Source of the DNA: an uncultured Pelagibacteraceae bacterium
GTDB taxonomy: Bacteria; Pseudomonadota; Alphaproteobacteria; Pelagibacterales; Pelagibacteraceae
DNA: 43,414 nucleotides
Direction: 5' to 3'
Assembly (NCBI GenBank): GCA_902597695.1
Contig: CACJYH010000004.1
Span: 1-43,414 of the forward strand
In this document: positions 33,285-41,531 of the stretch, piece after piece
Position numbering within the stretch: the first letter of the stretch is position 1
How the letters are laid out: each line of letters begins with the position of its first letter
The notes under the pieces: model-generated
Told to the model about the DNA's origin: nothing
Databases searched by the model: none
What the model saw: the letters and a program-made list of their open reading frames with translations, nothing else
Translations under genes and position numbers: made by a program

Positions 33285-33506
33285 TTATTTGGTAATTTTA
33301 TCTACAAATTTTTCTACTATCGGAGCTACAATTGTTGTGGCAACTAATGCAACAGGTAAGCTTACTGACCAAGCTTTAAAAAATCTCTTATAATAAAGTT
33401 CATCGTAACCTGTATTGATATATGTAATTATAAGTGTCATGATCAAGCTCATGCCAAGACCCATAAAAAATATAAATATTAATTTTGAATATTTCTTTGG
33501 AAACAT
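33285..33506 (-). CDS. DUF2798 family small membrane protein
   Basis: The 73-residue protein has two membrane helices joined by a polar loop: FIFFMGLGMSLIMTLIITY, then SLPVALVATTIVAPIVEKFV. The arrangement, with a W-S-x-S-L-P-V-A start to helix 2, matches DUF2798, a family without known function. The start overlaps the NTF2-like gene stop by one base. It is the last member of the small-gene run, just before the SMR pair. Confidence 0.8.
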   Translation of the reverse strand: MFPKKYSKLIFIFFMGLGMSLIMTLIITYINTGYDELYYKRFFKAWSVSLPVALVATTIVAPIVEKFVDKITK

Positions 33507-33826
33507 TATTTAGGCATTGGAGTGGCGCCAGTCTCTAAACTTATAATTTTTCCATCTTTATATTTATAAACTGCCATTACTGCCTCAACATTCCCGTCAT
33601 TGAATGTAACTATTGAATGGTGAACTCCAATTTCATCATTTTCATAGACCACTCTGGCTTTATCTTGGTTTATATCACCGCTCATTGCCCATTTTATAAC
33701 ATCAGCTTTACCTATGGTGTTTCCTGACTTGTGCATTGTGAATTTAAAGTCATCATGTAAAAGCTCATTCATGGTTGACTCATCTTTTTTATCAATTGCA
33801 TTGGTATATTTCTCTAACATCGACAT
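33506..33826 (-). CDS. NTF2-like (SnoaL/DUF4440-type) protein
   Basis: The 106-residue protein is predicted to have the cone-shaped NTF2 fold: helix start MLEKYTNAIDKKDESTMNELLHDDFKFTMHKSG, then strands ending with VYENDEIGVHHSIVTFNDG and EAVMAVYKYKDGKIISLETG. Many relatives bind small hydrophobic ligands or are enzymes such as limonene epoxide hydrolase; role unknown here. A strong Shine-Dalgarno (GAAGGAG) lies before the ATG at 33826. Confidence 0.75.
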   Translation of the reverse strand: MSMLEKYTNAIDKKDESTMNELLHDDFKFTMHKSGNTIGKADVIKWAMSGDINQDKARVVYENDEIGVHHSIVTFNDGNVEAVMAVYKYKDGKIISLETGATPMPK

Positions 33827-33839
33827 CCTAAACTCCTTC

Positions 33840-34154
33840 TTAATCGTTGAATACCATTCTCATTTCATCTTGTATTGTACCTTCTTTAAAGACTCCCTTC
33901 ATTTTTTTTTGAAGTTCTATAAATTTAGGATCTGCAGACATGTTTTGATCATTTTCAAATGCTTTGTCTGTAAACTGTTCTCCTACAAGAGTTTCTCTAA
34001 CTGTTCTTGGATTTCCACCAATTTGAAAAGAAAAATAAACTTCATGATCAGGATAATGTTTTTTTCTTACTTCAGCTAAACCTTTAGAAATTTCCATAGC
34101 CTCACCAAGTTTTTCGTCATAAACTCCGATGGTTCTTGTGTAAATTGCTTTCAT
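33840..34154 (-). CDS. Small hypothetical protein of the unknown-function cluster, ferredoxin-like fold suspected
   Basis: The 104-residue protein has alternating strand-helix composition: an initial MKAIYTRTIGVYDEKLGEAMEISKGLAEVRKKHYPDHEV and IQDEMRMVFND end. This looks like a dimeric alpha/beta-barrel (antibiotic-biosynthesis-monooxygenase-like) protein, but no named family is recognised. No signal peptide or membrane helix. Part of a 2.1-kb run of small genes, 9 to 16 bases from its neighbours. Confidence 0.65.
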   Translation of the reverse strand: MKAIYTRTIGVYDEKLGEAMEISKGLAEVRKKHYPDHEVYFSFQIGGNPRTVRETLVGEQFTDKAFENDQNMSADPKFIELQKKMKGVFKEGTIQDEMRMVFND

Positions 34155-34163
34155 TATTTATCC

Positions 34164-34454
34164 CTATTTTGCGTTATAATCCATTACCTGGTCAGTGCAC
34201 TCAGTAAATTTGTGAGGTTCAAAGAAGTCGTTCATTTGACCTAGTTGATTAATTATATCTTCCTCACTATTTCCTTTCCACCAGCAAAACATTTGCATTG
34301 TATCAGCTGGTGTATTCCAAGTCATTTGACATGCAGCTTTATCACTGGTCATTGATTTAATAATATCCTCCATTTTCATTGAGGCTACTGTTTCGCTAAA
34401 TTTATCCTTCATTTCTTTAGATTTGAAAGTGTGAGTTACCATATAGTTTTTCAT
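34164..34454 (-). CDS. Small hypothetical protein, DABB-like (DUF3303/SCO4226-type fold suspected)
   Basis: The 96-residue protein starts MKNYMVTHTFKSKEMKDKFSETVA, continues with AACQMTWNTPADTMQMFCWWKG and ends HKFTECTDQVMDYNAK. The strand-helix-strand order and a W-W pair suggest a dimeric alpha/beta-barrel. Three cysteines. A clear AAAGGAG ribosome site precedes the ATG. Function unknown. Confidence 0.65.
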   Translation of the reverse strand: MKNYMVTHTFKSKEMKDKFSETVASMKMEDIIKSMTSDKAACQMTWNTPADTMQMFCWWKGNSEEDIINQLGQMNDFFEPHKFTECTDQVMDYNAK

Positions 34455-34469
34455 TTTTCTCCTTTGTGT

Positions 34470-34676
34470 TTAGCTTTTAAATAAAGCAAGAGCTTCATTC
34501 AAAAGTTTTTCAGACTTAGCATGATCACCATTATTATGGGCATCCATACCTTGATCTTTAAGTTCTTGAGCTTTTTTAATTTTTTCATCAATATTTTTAG
34601 CTAACATCGGACATGAACCTGCATATGCTGAGCTAACAAATAAGACCAAACAAAGCGTTAACATTATTTTTTTCAT
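34470..34676 (-). CDS. Small exported protein
   Basis: A 68-residue protein with a typical signal peptide (MKKIMLTLCLVLFVSSAYAG, cut near residue 19), leaving about 49 mature residues that are helical, charged and end with KLLNEALALFKS, resembling a short periplasmic tetratricopeptide-like or helical-hairpin protein. It has a TAAGGAG ribosome site. Family not recognised. Confidence 0.65.
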   Translation of the reverse strand: MKKIMLTLCLVLFVSSAYAGSCPMLAKNIDEKIKKAQELKDQGMDAHNNGDHAKSEKLLNEALALFKS

Positions 34677-34685
34677 TTATTCTCC

Positions 34686-34976
34686 TTATAAATTTACTTC
34701 AGATAGTTCATATAATTTAGCGCTCTCTACACATTCTGCGTAAATAGCCTTCGCGGTAGGATTGTTCCCAGTTACAAATTCTTTCATTCCAGCTTCATTA
34801 TGAACATTCACTTTAAATAACATCCCACTTTTATCTGGAATCATGGCTCCAACAGTTTTTTCTGGATAGGCAACACTTTTTCTAACACCCATCCCTTCAT
34901 CTGATTGCATCCAACCCATGAAAGTTTCTAATTTACCCTCTTTAAGTTTAAGGAATACTAACATTTCTTTTTCCAT
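34686..34976 (-). CDS. Small hypothetical protein, DABB-like
   Basis: The 96-residue protein MEKEMLVFLKLKEGKLETFMGWMQ with MLFKVNVHNEAGMKEFVTGNNPTAKAIYAECV in its second half has the beta-alpha-beta-beta-alpha order of dimeric alpha/beta-barrel proteins, and looks related in layout to the 34164-34454 product. A strong AAAAGGAG site precedes its ATG. No signal peptide. Role unknown; the repeated occurrence of this fold in the cluster is notable. Confidence 0.65.
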   Translation of the reverse strand: MEKEMLVFLKLKEGKLETFMGWMQSDEGMGVRKSVAYPEKTVGAMIPDKSGMLFKVNVHNEAGMKEFVTGNNPTAKAIYAECVESAKLYELSEVNL

Positions 34977-34992
34977 TTTTTCTCCTTTTAAA

Positions 34993-35367
34993 TTAATACA
35001 AAGTCTGAACTACTTTTTTAACTCTTTCAGCTCCATTCGGAACTAAAGCTTCAACAAATGTATGACATTTTTCAGTTTTAGCTTTGTCGTATTTGGAGCC
35101 ATAATGTTTATCAACTGCTTTATTAACTCCTTCATCCCATTCTTTTTCTGGAATACCAATTTCAAGAGCATACGTTTTTAAAACTTTTACTGTTGAAATA
35201 GATTTTTCTTTCATGCCATATTCAAATTTTTCACCAGATGGTAAAAAGTAATTTGCCATATAAATTCCAATACAATCCCAGGCTTTAGATTTATCGTCCT
35301 TACTCATACCTGCATGAGCAGAAGTAAAAATTAATAAGGATAGTATTGCTGCTATATATTTATTCAT
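34993..35367 (-). CDS. Exported hypothetical protein, first gene of the small-gene cluster
   Basis: The 124-residue protein has a clear signal peptide (IAAILSLLIFTSAHAG) and a helical mature part of about 105 residues with two cysteines (WDCIGIY and KCHTFVEAL), possibly a disulfide. No family recognised. A GAGGAG site lies before the ATG at 35367, and it starts the run of seven short same-strand genes (34993 down to 33285), preceded by a terminator-like hairpin. Confidence 0.65.
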   Translation of the reverse strand: MNKYIAAILSLLIFTSAHAGMSKDDKSKAWDCIGIYMANYFLPSGEKFEYGMKEKSISTVKVLKTYALEIGIPEKEWDEGVNKAVDKHYGSKYDKAKTEKCHTFVEALVPNGAERVKKVVQTLY

Positions 35368-35400
35368 GACTCCTCGATGTTAATTATTATTATTCTAAAA

Positions 35401-35420
35401 ATGTAACTGTTTTGTTACAT
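35401..35420 (-). terminator. Terminator-like hairpin between cysK and the small-gene cluster
   Basis: ATGTAAC-TGTTTT-GTTACAT (read on plus; symmetric) is a perfect 7-base-pair stem; on the minus strand it is followed by TTTTTAG, a usable U-tract. It lies 16 bases after the cysK stop and 34 bases before the first small-gene ATG. A TATAAT at 35435-35440 on the minus strand just upstream might be a promoter whose transcript would start with this hairpin, giving it an attenuator position. Confidence 0.6.
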
Positions 35421-35435
35421 GGCTGATATGCGATA

Positions 35436-36437
35436 TTATAGCCAGCTAGGTATTGGAAGGTTTTTTTCCTTTAAAAAGGATTTATTAAACATCTTTGAGT
35501 TGTATTTATCAGACTTATCGCAAAGAATAGTTACAATAGTTTTTCCTGGGCCAAGTTCTTTTCCAAGTCTAATTGCTCCTGCAATATTTACACCACAACT
35601 GGTTCCTAAACTTAAACCCTCATTTTGAATTAAATCATAAAGTATTGGCAAAGACTCCTCATCACTAATTGAATAAGCACCATCAATTTTTGCCTCAGCA
35701 AAATTTTTAGTTACTCGACTTGAACCAATTCCCTCAGTAATTGATCCTCCTTCAGCTTTTAATTCACCATTTGTAATATAATTATAAAGAGCAGAACCTG
35801 TTGGATCAGATAAATAGATTTTAACATCTTTATTTTTTTCTTTTAAAAATTTACTTACACCACCAATAGTTCCACCTGTTCCAGAAGCACAAACAAAACC
35901 ATCTACTTTACCGTTAGTTTGTTCCCAGATTTCTGGTCCTGTGGTTTCATAGTGGCCTTTTGCATTGGCAGTATTATCAAATTGATTTGCCCAAACTACA
36001 CCATTGTTATTTGTGCTTTTTAATTCTTCAGCAAGACGACTTGCAACTTTTACGTAATTACCATCATCTTTATATGGTTTGGGTGGTACCAATCTAAGAT
36101 CTGCACCAATGTTTTTTAAAGTATCTTTTTTTTCTTGTGTTTGATTGTCATTCATCACAATAATTGTTTTATAACCTAAAGAATTTCCTAAAAGACACAA
36201 ACCTATTCCAGTATTACCAGCAGTGCCTTCAACTACAATTCCACCCTCTGAAATTAATTTCTTTTCCTGTGCATCTTTAATTAAAGCAAGAGCAGCTCTA
36301 TCTTTAACTGATCCACCTGGATTAAGATATTCCGCTTTACCAAAAATATGACATCCTGTGATTTCAGAAGCAGCTTTTAATTTAATTAAAGGAGTATTTC
36401 CAATCGACTCAAGAAAATTATTTTTAATTTGTGTCAT
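35436..36437 (-). CDS. cysK: Cysteine synthase A (O-acetylserine sulfhydrylase)
   Basis: CysK makes cysteine from O-acetylserine and sulfide with pyridoxal phosphate. The 333-residue product begins [21 protein letters not shown]; the lysine in [13 protein letters not shown] is the PLP Schiff base, [11 protein letters not shown] the substrate loop and [10 protein letters not shown] the phosphate loop. It has the longer C-terminal tail ([12 protein letters not shown], ending SWL). The frame is open upstream to 36515, but the ATG at 36437 fits the family and gives a 14-base overlap with cysE. Confidence 0.95.
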   Translation of the reverse strand: MTQIKNNFLESIGNTPLIKLKAASEITGCHIFGKAEYLNPGGSVKDRAALALIKDAQEKKLISEGGIVVEGTAGNTGIGLCLLGNSLGYKTIIVMNDNQTQEKKDTLKNIGADLRLVPPKPYKDDGNYVKVASRLAEELKSTNNNGVVWANQFDNTANAKGHYETTGPEIWEQTNGKVDGFVCASGTGGTIGGVSKFLKEKNKDVKIYLSDPTGSALYNYITNGELKAEGGSITEGIGSSRVTKNFAEAKIDGAYSISDEESLPILYDLIQNEGLSLGTSCGVNIAGAIRLGKELGPGKTIVTILCDKSDKYNSKMFNKSFLKEKNLPIPSWL

Positions 36438-37005
36438 TATCTTTATCTTTATCAGTAACCGCATAAGGTTGAAATCCTTTTGTGGCATCCCCAACTCTTG
36501 TGGCTGGAATTCCAATCATAATGGATTTCTCAGGAACATTTTTGGTAACCACTGCATTAGCACCTATTAAAGAATTTTTTCCAATTACAACTGGTCCTAA
36601 AATTTGAGCACCAGAACCAACGACGACATTGTCTTCTAATGTTGGGTGTCTCTTAACATTTCTTTGATCATTTGCATTAATACTTGGAGCAATCCCACCA
36701 AGGGTAACGTTGTGATAGATGGTAACATTGTCTCCTATCTCGGAGGTTTCACCAATTACAACACCCATGCCATGATCGATAAATAAATTTTTTCCTATTT
36801 TTGCTTTTGGATGAATCTCTATACCAGTTAAGAATCTTGAAAATTGAGAAATGATTCTTGCAACTAAATCAAATTTAGCGATTGCAAAAAAGTTTGCAAT
36901 TTTATGAAAAAAAATAGCTTTCACTCCTGGGTATGTAAGAATCAAACTTAACTTTGATTTTGCCGCAGGGTCTCTGTCTATTATAGATTGTAAAAAATCA
37001 TTCAT
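36424..37005 (-). CDS. cysE: Serine O-acetyltransferase
   Basis: CysE acetylates serine to give O-acetylserine for CysK, encoded directly downstream with a 14-base overlap. The 193-residue protein is the short form, with a left-handed hexapeptide-repeat helix: [60 protein letters not shown], and the catalytic HGMGVV and H in RHPTL. It lacks the long N-terminal domain of E. coli CysE, as in Bacillus-type enzymes. It diverges from the VOC gene over 72 bases. Confidence 0.95.
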   Translation of the reverse strand: MNDFLQSIIDRDPAAKSKLSLILTYPGVKAIFFHKIANFFAIAKFDLVARIISQFSRFLTGIEIHPKAKIGKNLFIDHGMGVVIGETSEIGDNVTIYHNVTLGGIAPSINANDQRNVKRHPTLEDNVVVGSGAQILGPVVIGKNSLIGANAVVTKNVPEKSIMIGIPATRVGDATKGFQPYAVTDKDKDNDTN

Positions 37006-37019
37006 TATTATTTGCCAAC

Positions 37020-37072
37020 TTGATTTAAAAAATTAATGCTTATATAGTTATTTTGTTAAGTATTTAAAGGAG
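37020..37072 (+). promoter_or_regulatory. Promoter and ribosome site of the VOC gene
   Basis: TTGATT (37020-37025) and TATAGT (37043-37048) are spaced by 17 bases and each match sigma-70 boxes in four and five of six positions. A strong AAAGGAG (37066-37072) sits 5 bases before the ATG at 37078. Together this is the best-supported promoter-RBS set in the window apart from the iron boxes. Confidence 0.55.
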
Positions 37073-37077
37073 AAATT

Positions 37078-37488
37078 ATGTACAAAAACACGAACTGCTT
37101 TCATTTAGCAATACCATGCGGTGATTTGGAGACAGCAAAAAAATTTTACAGCGAAACATTAGGCTGCAGATTAGACAATTCTGCTCAGGAGTGGGCAGAT
37201 GTAGATTTTTGGGGAAATGAATTAACACTTCATGCAAGTGAACATAAATTAGATAATGAAAGACACGATGTCGACATGGGTAATGTTTCAGTACCTCACT
37301 TCGGTGTTCATTTATCTAGAAAAGATTTTGATACTTTAAAACAAAGATTAAAAGATAAAGGTGCAAAATACTATGATGAGCCTTACCTAAGATTTAAAGG
37401 CACAAAGTATGAGCAAGAAACATTTTTTGTTAAAGATCCCAACGAAAATATTTTAGAAATTAAAACATTAACGGCAAATCCTGAATAA
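37078..37488 (+). CDS. VOC (glyoxalase/dioxygenase) superfamily protein
   Basis: The 136-residue protein begins with CFHLAIPCGDLETAKKFYSETLGCRLDNS, the standard VOC start with a metal-type histidine (H9), and ends with FFVKDPNENILEIKTL, giving the closing glutamate. The middle VPHFGVHLSRKDF supplies a second histidine. The proteins bind metals and act as lyases, isomerases or dioxygenases; the substrate is unknown. Strong ribosome binding site, no obvious partner. Confidence 0.88.
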   Translation: MYKNTNCFHLAIPCGDLETAKKFYSETLGCRLDNSAQEWADVDFWGNELTLHASEHKLDNERHDVDMGNVSVPHFGVHLSRKDFDTLKQRLKDKGAKYYDEPYLRFKGTKYEQETFFVKDPNENILEIKTLTANPE

Positions 37489-37519
37489 TTTTTATTAAAT
37501 TATTTTCAGGCGTGTTTTA

Positions 37520-37981
37520 ATGAGCAGAAGAAGAAATCTATTAAAGATTATTGGTGTATCTTGTTTATCATGGATTTTATATCCATATAAATTTGTACTT
37601 TCAGAAACCAAAAAAATAATCAATCAGAACCTTACCAGTAAACAAAAAGAAATTATGTTTAATGAAGGTACTGAAAGACCATTTACTAGTGAATTACTGC
37701 AAGAAAAAAGAAAAGGTTTTTATCATTGTGCGAATTGTGGAAACAAATTATTTTCCTCAGAGGCTAAATTCGATAGTGGCACTGGTTGGCCATCATTTAG
37801 TGAAGCTTTACCAGGGGCATTTAAAACAAAAGTAGATTATTCATTTGGTATGAAAAGGATTGAATATCATTGTGCTAAGTGTGGCGTCCATCATGGACAC
37901 GTTTTTGATGATGGTCCAAGCTCAACTGGTAAAAGATTTTGTAATAATGGGTTGTGTTTATTGTTTATCCCTGAAACTTGA
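37520..37981 (+). CDS. msrB: Peptide methionine-(R)-S-oxide reductase, exported form
   Basis: MsrB reduces the R-sulfoxide of methionine in proteins. The 153-residue protein has the zinc cysteines C70/C73 (CANCG) and C118/C121 (CAKCG), the FDSGTGWPSF core and the catalytic cysteine C141 in GKRFCNNG (normally RYCINS). An N-terminal SRRRNLLKIIGVSCLSWIL resembles a twin-arginine or hydrophobic export signal, so it probably acts in the periplasm. It follows the VOC gene by 31 bases. Confidence 0.92.
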   Translation: MSRRRNLLKIIGVSCLSWILYPYKFVLSETKKIINQNLTSKQKEIMFNEGTERPFTSELLQEKRKGFYHCANCGNKLFSSEAKFDSGTGWPSFSEALPGAFKTKVDYSFGMKRIEYHCAKCGVHHGHVFDDGPSSTGKRFCNNGLCLLFIPET

Positions 37982-38040
37982 TAATCATTTTTATTTTCTA
38001 AAGATTTAAAGTAAGTTCAAAAAATTCAAATATATAATTT

Positions 38041-38655
38041 ATGGAATTTGCTTTATTAGGTTTTTTAACAGGATTAAGTTTAATATTAGCAATTGGTGCT
38101 CAAAATATTTTTGTCATAGAACAAGGTTTAAAAAAACAACATGTATTTTTGGTTTGTTTAATTTGTTCTATATCTGATTTTATTTTAATATTTTTAGGAA
38201 TATTTCTTTTTCATTATTTTACCCAATATTTTACCCCAACAATTGAATTAGTACTTAATATTTTATTAGTTATTTTTTTAATTCACTTTATTTATTCAAA
38301 AATAAAATCTTTTAAGACTCAAGTAACGATAGATAAAAATTCTAACTTTATCGAAAAAAAAAATGTAATATTTAAAACACTAGGGTTTACTTTTTTAAAT
38401 CCACATGTTTATTCAGATACTGTATTTTTTTTAGGTAATTTTTCTAAGAGTTTTTTAATTCTTGAGAAATATTTTTTTGGAATTGGGGCAGCTGTAGCAT
38501 CTTTTTTATTTTTTTTTTCAATTGGATATTTATCTCAATATTTCTCTAATTATTTGAATGATAGAAATATATGGAAATATATAAATATTTTCATTATTTT
38601 GTTTATGTTTTTAATAACAATTTACATTTTAAGAGATATATTTAAATTTTTTTAA
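38041..38655 (+). CDS. LysE/ArgO family amino-acid exporter
   Basis: The 204-residue membrane protein has six predicted helices and the LysE family start FLTGLSLILAIGAQNIFVIEQGLKKQHVFLVCLICSISDFILIFLGI, where GAQN and the conserved aspartate are hallmarks of lysine/arginine exporters. TLGFTFLNPHVYSDTVFFLG (near residue 120) is also typical. It probably exports basic amino acids; the exact substrate is not certain. The outer-membrane gene follows after 4 bases. Confidence 0.88.
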   Translation: MEFALLGFLTGLSLILAIGAQNIFVIEQGLKKQHVFLVCLICSISDFILIFLGIFLFHYFTQYFTPTIELVLNILLVIFLIHFIYSKIKSFKTQVTIDKNSNFIEKKNVIFKTLGFTFLNPHVYSDTVFFLGNFSKSFLILEKYFFGIGAAVASFLFFFSIGYLSQYFSNYLNDRNIWKYINIFIILFMFLITIYILRDIFKFF

Positions 38656-38659
38656 AATT

Positions 38660-39274
38660 ATGAAAATATATAAATTCTTATTAATTTTTCTTTTTTTTTC
38701 TTTTCAAGCAAATGCAAAAGAATTACCTCGAATAGATACAAAGTTTTATTTAGGTATTTATAAATCTTTTGATAAATTTAGTGCAACAGCTTTATCTACT
38801 TATACAGATTATTTAGACACTCCTTATTATACAGAAACTGATGCTGAAAAAAGAAATCTTGGTTATTTTTTAGGTTATAATTTTTATCTAGATAATTTTT
38901 TTATTGGTGTAGAAACAAATTTTCAAGAAAATATCGGTAAAGATCAATCTATTGCAGGATTAAATGGAAGTGTGACTTATGAGAAAATGAAGGAAGCAAA
39001 ATTTAAGATAGGATACAATTTTGGTGATTTTGATTTTTTTACCTATTTAGGTGGTGGTGATATTGATACCACATGGACTGCTTACCACAGCGATCCAAGC
39101 AAAATTAATAATTATTATACTAGAGGTTTGGGAATTGATTATTATTTTAACGATAATTTCTTCTTAGGCTTAAATTTTGACGAAACAACTTTTGATATAT
39201 TTTATACAGGGTCTCTTTATGTTGAGGAAGTTCATAAAAGATCTGCGAGATTAAGGTTTGGATACCTTTTTTAA
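38660..39274 (+). CDS. Outer-membrane beta-barrel protein
   Basis: The 204-residue protein has a signal peptide (FLLIFLFFSFQANAK) and alternating, aromatic-rich strands: TKFYLGIYKSFDKFS, NLGYFLGYNFYLDNFFIGVETNFQENIG, ARLRFGYLF. The final phenylalanine is the sorting signal expected for a barrel. About eight strands fit an OmpA/OmpW-like small barrel. Role unknown. It overlaps the opposing HisD-family gene by 4 bases. Confidence 0.82.
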   Translation: MKIYKFLLIFLFFSFQANAKELPRIDTKFYLGIYKSFDKFSATALSTYTDYLDTPYYTETDAEKRNLGYFLGYNFYLDNFFIGVETNFQENIGKDQSIAGLNGSVTYEKMKEAKFKIGYNFGDFDFFTYLGGGDIDTTWTAYHSDPSKINNYYTRGLGIDYYFNDNFFLGLNFDETTFDIFYTGSLYVEEVHKRSARLRFGYLF

Positions 39275-40557
39275 TCTGAGTACCCGTATTTTTTGAGCCT
39301 TACATCTCCAGTTCTAGCATGAGCTTCCATTCCTTCGTATCTAGATATTCTTGCAGCAGCAGCACCAACTAGTTCAGTAGACTCTTTCGTCATTCTTTGA
39401 AAACTTAATGTTTTAATAAATTTACCAACAAATAAACCACCAGTGTATCTGCCAGCTCCTTTAGTTGGTAAAATATGATTTGTACCTGAGCATTTATCTC
39501 CGTAGGCGACTGTAGTTTCTTCACCGACAAATAATGATCCGTAATTTGTTAATCGTTCATGAAACCATTTTAAATTTTCTGTTTGAACTTCTAAATGCTC
39601 TGGAGCGTATTCATCACTAATTTTCACAATCTCTTCATCCGTATCACAAACAATGACCTCACCATAATCTCTCCAAGCTGCCTCTGCGCTAGTTCTTGGA
39701 ACCTCTGGTAACTCTGCAATTAATTCAGGAACTCTCTTCATAACTTTCTCAGCTAATTCTTTACTAGTTGTATACAGCCAACATGGTGAATTATAACCAT
39801 GTTCAGCTTGACCTACTAAATCAACCGCAACTATTTCTGGATCTGCTTTTGCATCAGCAATTATTCCAATTTCAGTTGGACCTGCAAATAAATCAATACC
39901 CACTTTGCCATATAAAATTCTTTTTGCTTCGGCCACAAACTGGTTTCCTGGACCAACAATTATGTCTGCTGGAGGGTTTTTAAATAATCCATTAGTCATT
40001 GCAGCAATCGCAGGCACTCCACCTAAGTTTAAAATTACATCTGCTCCACAAAGATCAGCAGTGTAGACAATAGTAGGGTGGGCACCAACACCTTCTTTTG
40101 GCGGACTACACGCAATGATATTTTTAACACCAGCAACTTTTGCTGTAGTAACGCTCATTACAGCAGAGGCAATATGTGCATATCTTCCCCCAGGTATGTA
40201 ACAACCCGCCGTATTAACAGGAACTAATTTTTGACCTGCATACAAACCATCAGACAATTCAACTTCAAAATCTTGCCCGTAATTTTTGAGTTGAGCTTCG
40301 GCAAATTTTCTTACTCGATCAAAGGAAAACTGAATATCATCTTTAGTTTTTTGATCTAAAGTTTTTTTAATTTCTTCAATTCTTTCTTTTGAAACAATGA
40401 TTTCACCATCATATTTGTCGAACTTTTTGGTTAAATCAATACAACCTTGTTCTTTTGTACTCTCAATATCTTTTAATAAATCTTGAACAATTCCAGTTGT
40501 TTTATTGTCATCTGTTGATGATGTTTTTGGAGATTTTTTTAAATAAGTGATTGCCAT
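39271..40557 (-). CDS. HisD-family dehydrogenase, probably sulfopropanediol 3-dehydrogenase (HpsN type)
   Basis: The 428-residue protein has the histidinol dehydrogenase fold: VPVNTAGCYIPGGRYAHIAS near residue 112, GPGNQFVAEAKRILYG near 203, AGPTEIGII near 225, and APEHLE near 330 with the catalytic glutamate/histidine, then SGTNHILPTKGAGRYTGGL. The N-terminus (ITYLKKSP), the QAEHGYNSPCWL stretch and the C-terminal EGMEAHARTGDVRLKKYG match the HpsN branch that oxidises 2,3-dihydroxypropanesulfonate to sulfolactate more than true HisD. Its minus-strand neighbours (phosphotransacetylase, sulfolactate-type dehydrogenase, TauC-like permease) support a sulfonate role. Histidine synthesis remains possible. 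Confidence 0.85.
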   Translation of the reverse strand: MAITYLKKSPKTSSTDDNKTTGIVQDLLKDIESTKEQGCIDLTKKFDKYDGEIIVSKERIEEIKKTLDQKTKDDIQFSFDRVRKFAEAQLKNYGQDFEVELSDGLYAGQKLVPVNTAGCYIPGGRYAHIASAVMSVTTAKVAGVKNIIACSPPKEGVGAHPTIVYTADLCGADVILNLGGVPAIAAMTNGLFKNPPADIIVGPGNQFVAEAKRILYGKVGIDLFAGPTEIGIIADAKADPEIVAVDLVGQAEHGYNSPCWLYTTSKELAEKVMKRVPELIAELPEVPRTSAEAAWRDYGEVIVCDTDEEIVKISDEYAPEHLEVQTENLKWFHERLTNYGSLFVGEETTVAYGDKCSGTNHILPTKGAGRYTGGLFVGKFIKTLSFQRMTKESTELVGAAAARISRYEGMEAHARTGDVRLKKYGYSD

Positions 40558-40618
40558 ATTATTTGTTTATTATTGTTGAATTATTTAAGACAATTTCAAT
40601 TTTATTGCAATCAAACAA

Positions 40619-41530
40619 TTAATCTAAAGCAACAACTGCTGCAGCAATGGATGCTAATCTTGCAGGAGCTTCGTCAGAACGGCTAGTTATTACTACTGGA
40701 ACTTTACCTCCAACAACCACACCTGCTGCACACGCTCCACAAAAATATATAAGCATTTTTACTAAGCCATTTCCCGTTTCAACACTTGGGACCAGTAATA
40801 CATCAGCCATACCGGCTACACTGTTTTGTATTCCTTTAATAGCGGCAGATTTTTTTGAGATACTATTATCAAATGCCAATGGACCAAAAACATCTGCATT
40901 CAAATTTTCTTTTTTAGCTAAGTTAGTTAATTCCTCAGCTTCTTTAGAACTTGGAACACTATCTAAAACTTCCTCCGTAGCTGATAATATTGCTACCTTA
41001 GGTTTTTCAATACCAATTCTATTGGAAAAATTAATTACATTTTTAAGAATATGTAGTTTTGTTTTTACATTAGGTAAAACGTTTAATGCTCCATCCGTTA
41101 TTATTAAAGGTTTATCCTCTTTTCCTAAAGTCATATGCCAAATATGGCTTAATCTAGTTTTTCCAAGTAAATTGTATTCTCTTTTCAAAACTTCTTTCAT
41201 TAGAACGTCAGTATGAATATGGCCTTTCACAATAATTTTGATCTTTTGTTCACTTGCCAGTTTTGCAGCAATTGTTGCTGTATTATTTTCAACAGGCTCA
41301 TGGATTATCTCATAATTTGAGATATCCCATTTCAGATCCTGGGCGCATTTATTAATTTCTTTTTCATCACCAATAAAAATTGGCTCAATTAGATTTTCTT
41401 TGACAGCATCTTGTACGGACTGCATAGGAAGAGGTTTTCCGGCATTTACAATTCCAGCTTTAACACCTTTCTTTTTATGAGCAACATTAAGTAAGTTATC
41501 AGGACAAATAATTTCTTTATCGGAAAGCAT
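40619..41530 (-). CDS. Phosphate acetyl/butyryltransferase
   Basis: The 303-residue protein is of the phosphotransacetylase fold: KKGVKAGIVNAGKPLPMQSV near residue 20, GHIHTDVLMKEVLKREYNL near 106, LSHIWHMTLGKEDKPLIITDGALNVLPN (about 128-155), VAILSATEEVLDSVPSSKEA near 180, and LLVPSVETGNGLVKMLIY near 245. In sulfonate users, Xsc releases acetyl phosphate from sulfoacetaldehyde and a Pta turns it into acetyl-CoA. It lies between the HpsN-like gene (61 bases downstream) and a sulfolactate-type dehydrogenase (stop 2 bases before its start). No xsc gene is in the window. Confidence 0.88.
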   Translation of the reverse strand: MLSDKEIICPDNLLNVAHKKKGVKAGIVNAGKPLPMQSVQDAVKENLIEPIFIGDEKEINKCAQDLKWDISNYEIIHEPVENNTATIAAKLASEQKIKIIVKGHIHTDVLMKEVLKREYNLLGKTRLSHIWHMTLGKEDKPLIITDGALNVLPNVKTKLHILKNVINFSNRIGIEKPKVAILSATEEVLDSVPSSKEAEELTNLAKKENLNADVFGPLAFDNSISKKSAAIKGIQNSVAGMADVLLVPSVETGNGLVKMLIYFCGACAAGVVVGGKVPVVITSRSDEAPARLASIAAAVVALD

Positions 41531-41531
41531 A

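Noticed and set aside
36438..36515. Longer cysK start
   Set aside because: The extra residues are unlike any cysteine synthase N-terminus and lie over the cysE coding sequence.
40647..41216. Plus-strand 189-codon frame inside the phosphotransacetylase gene
   Set aside because: It lies wholly over a well-supported minus-strand gene and shows no domain pattern.
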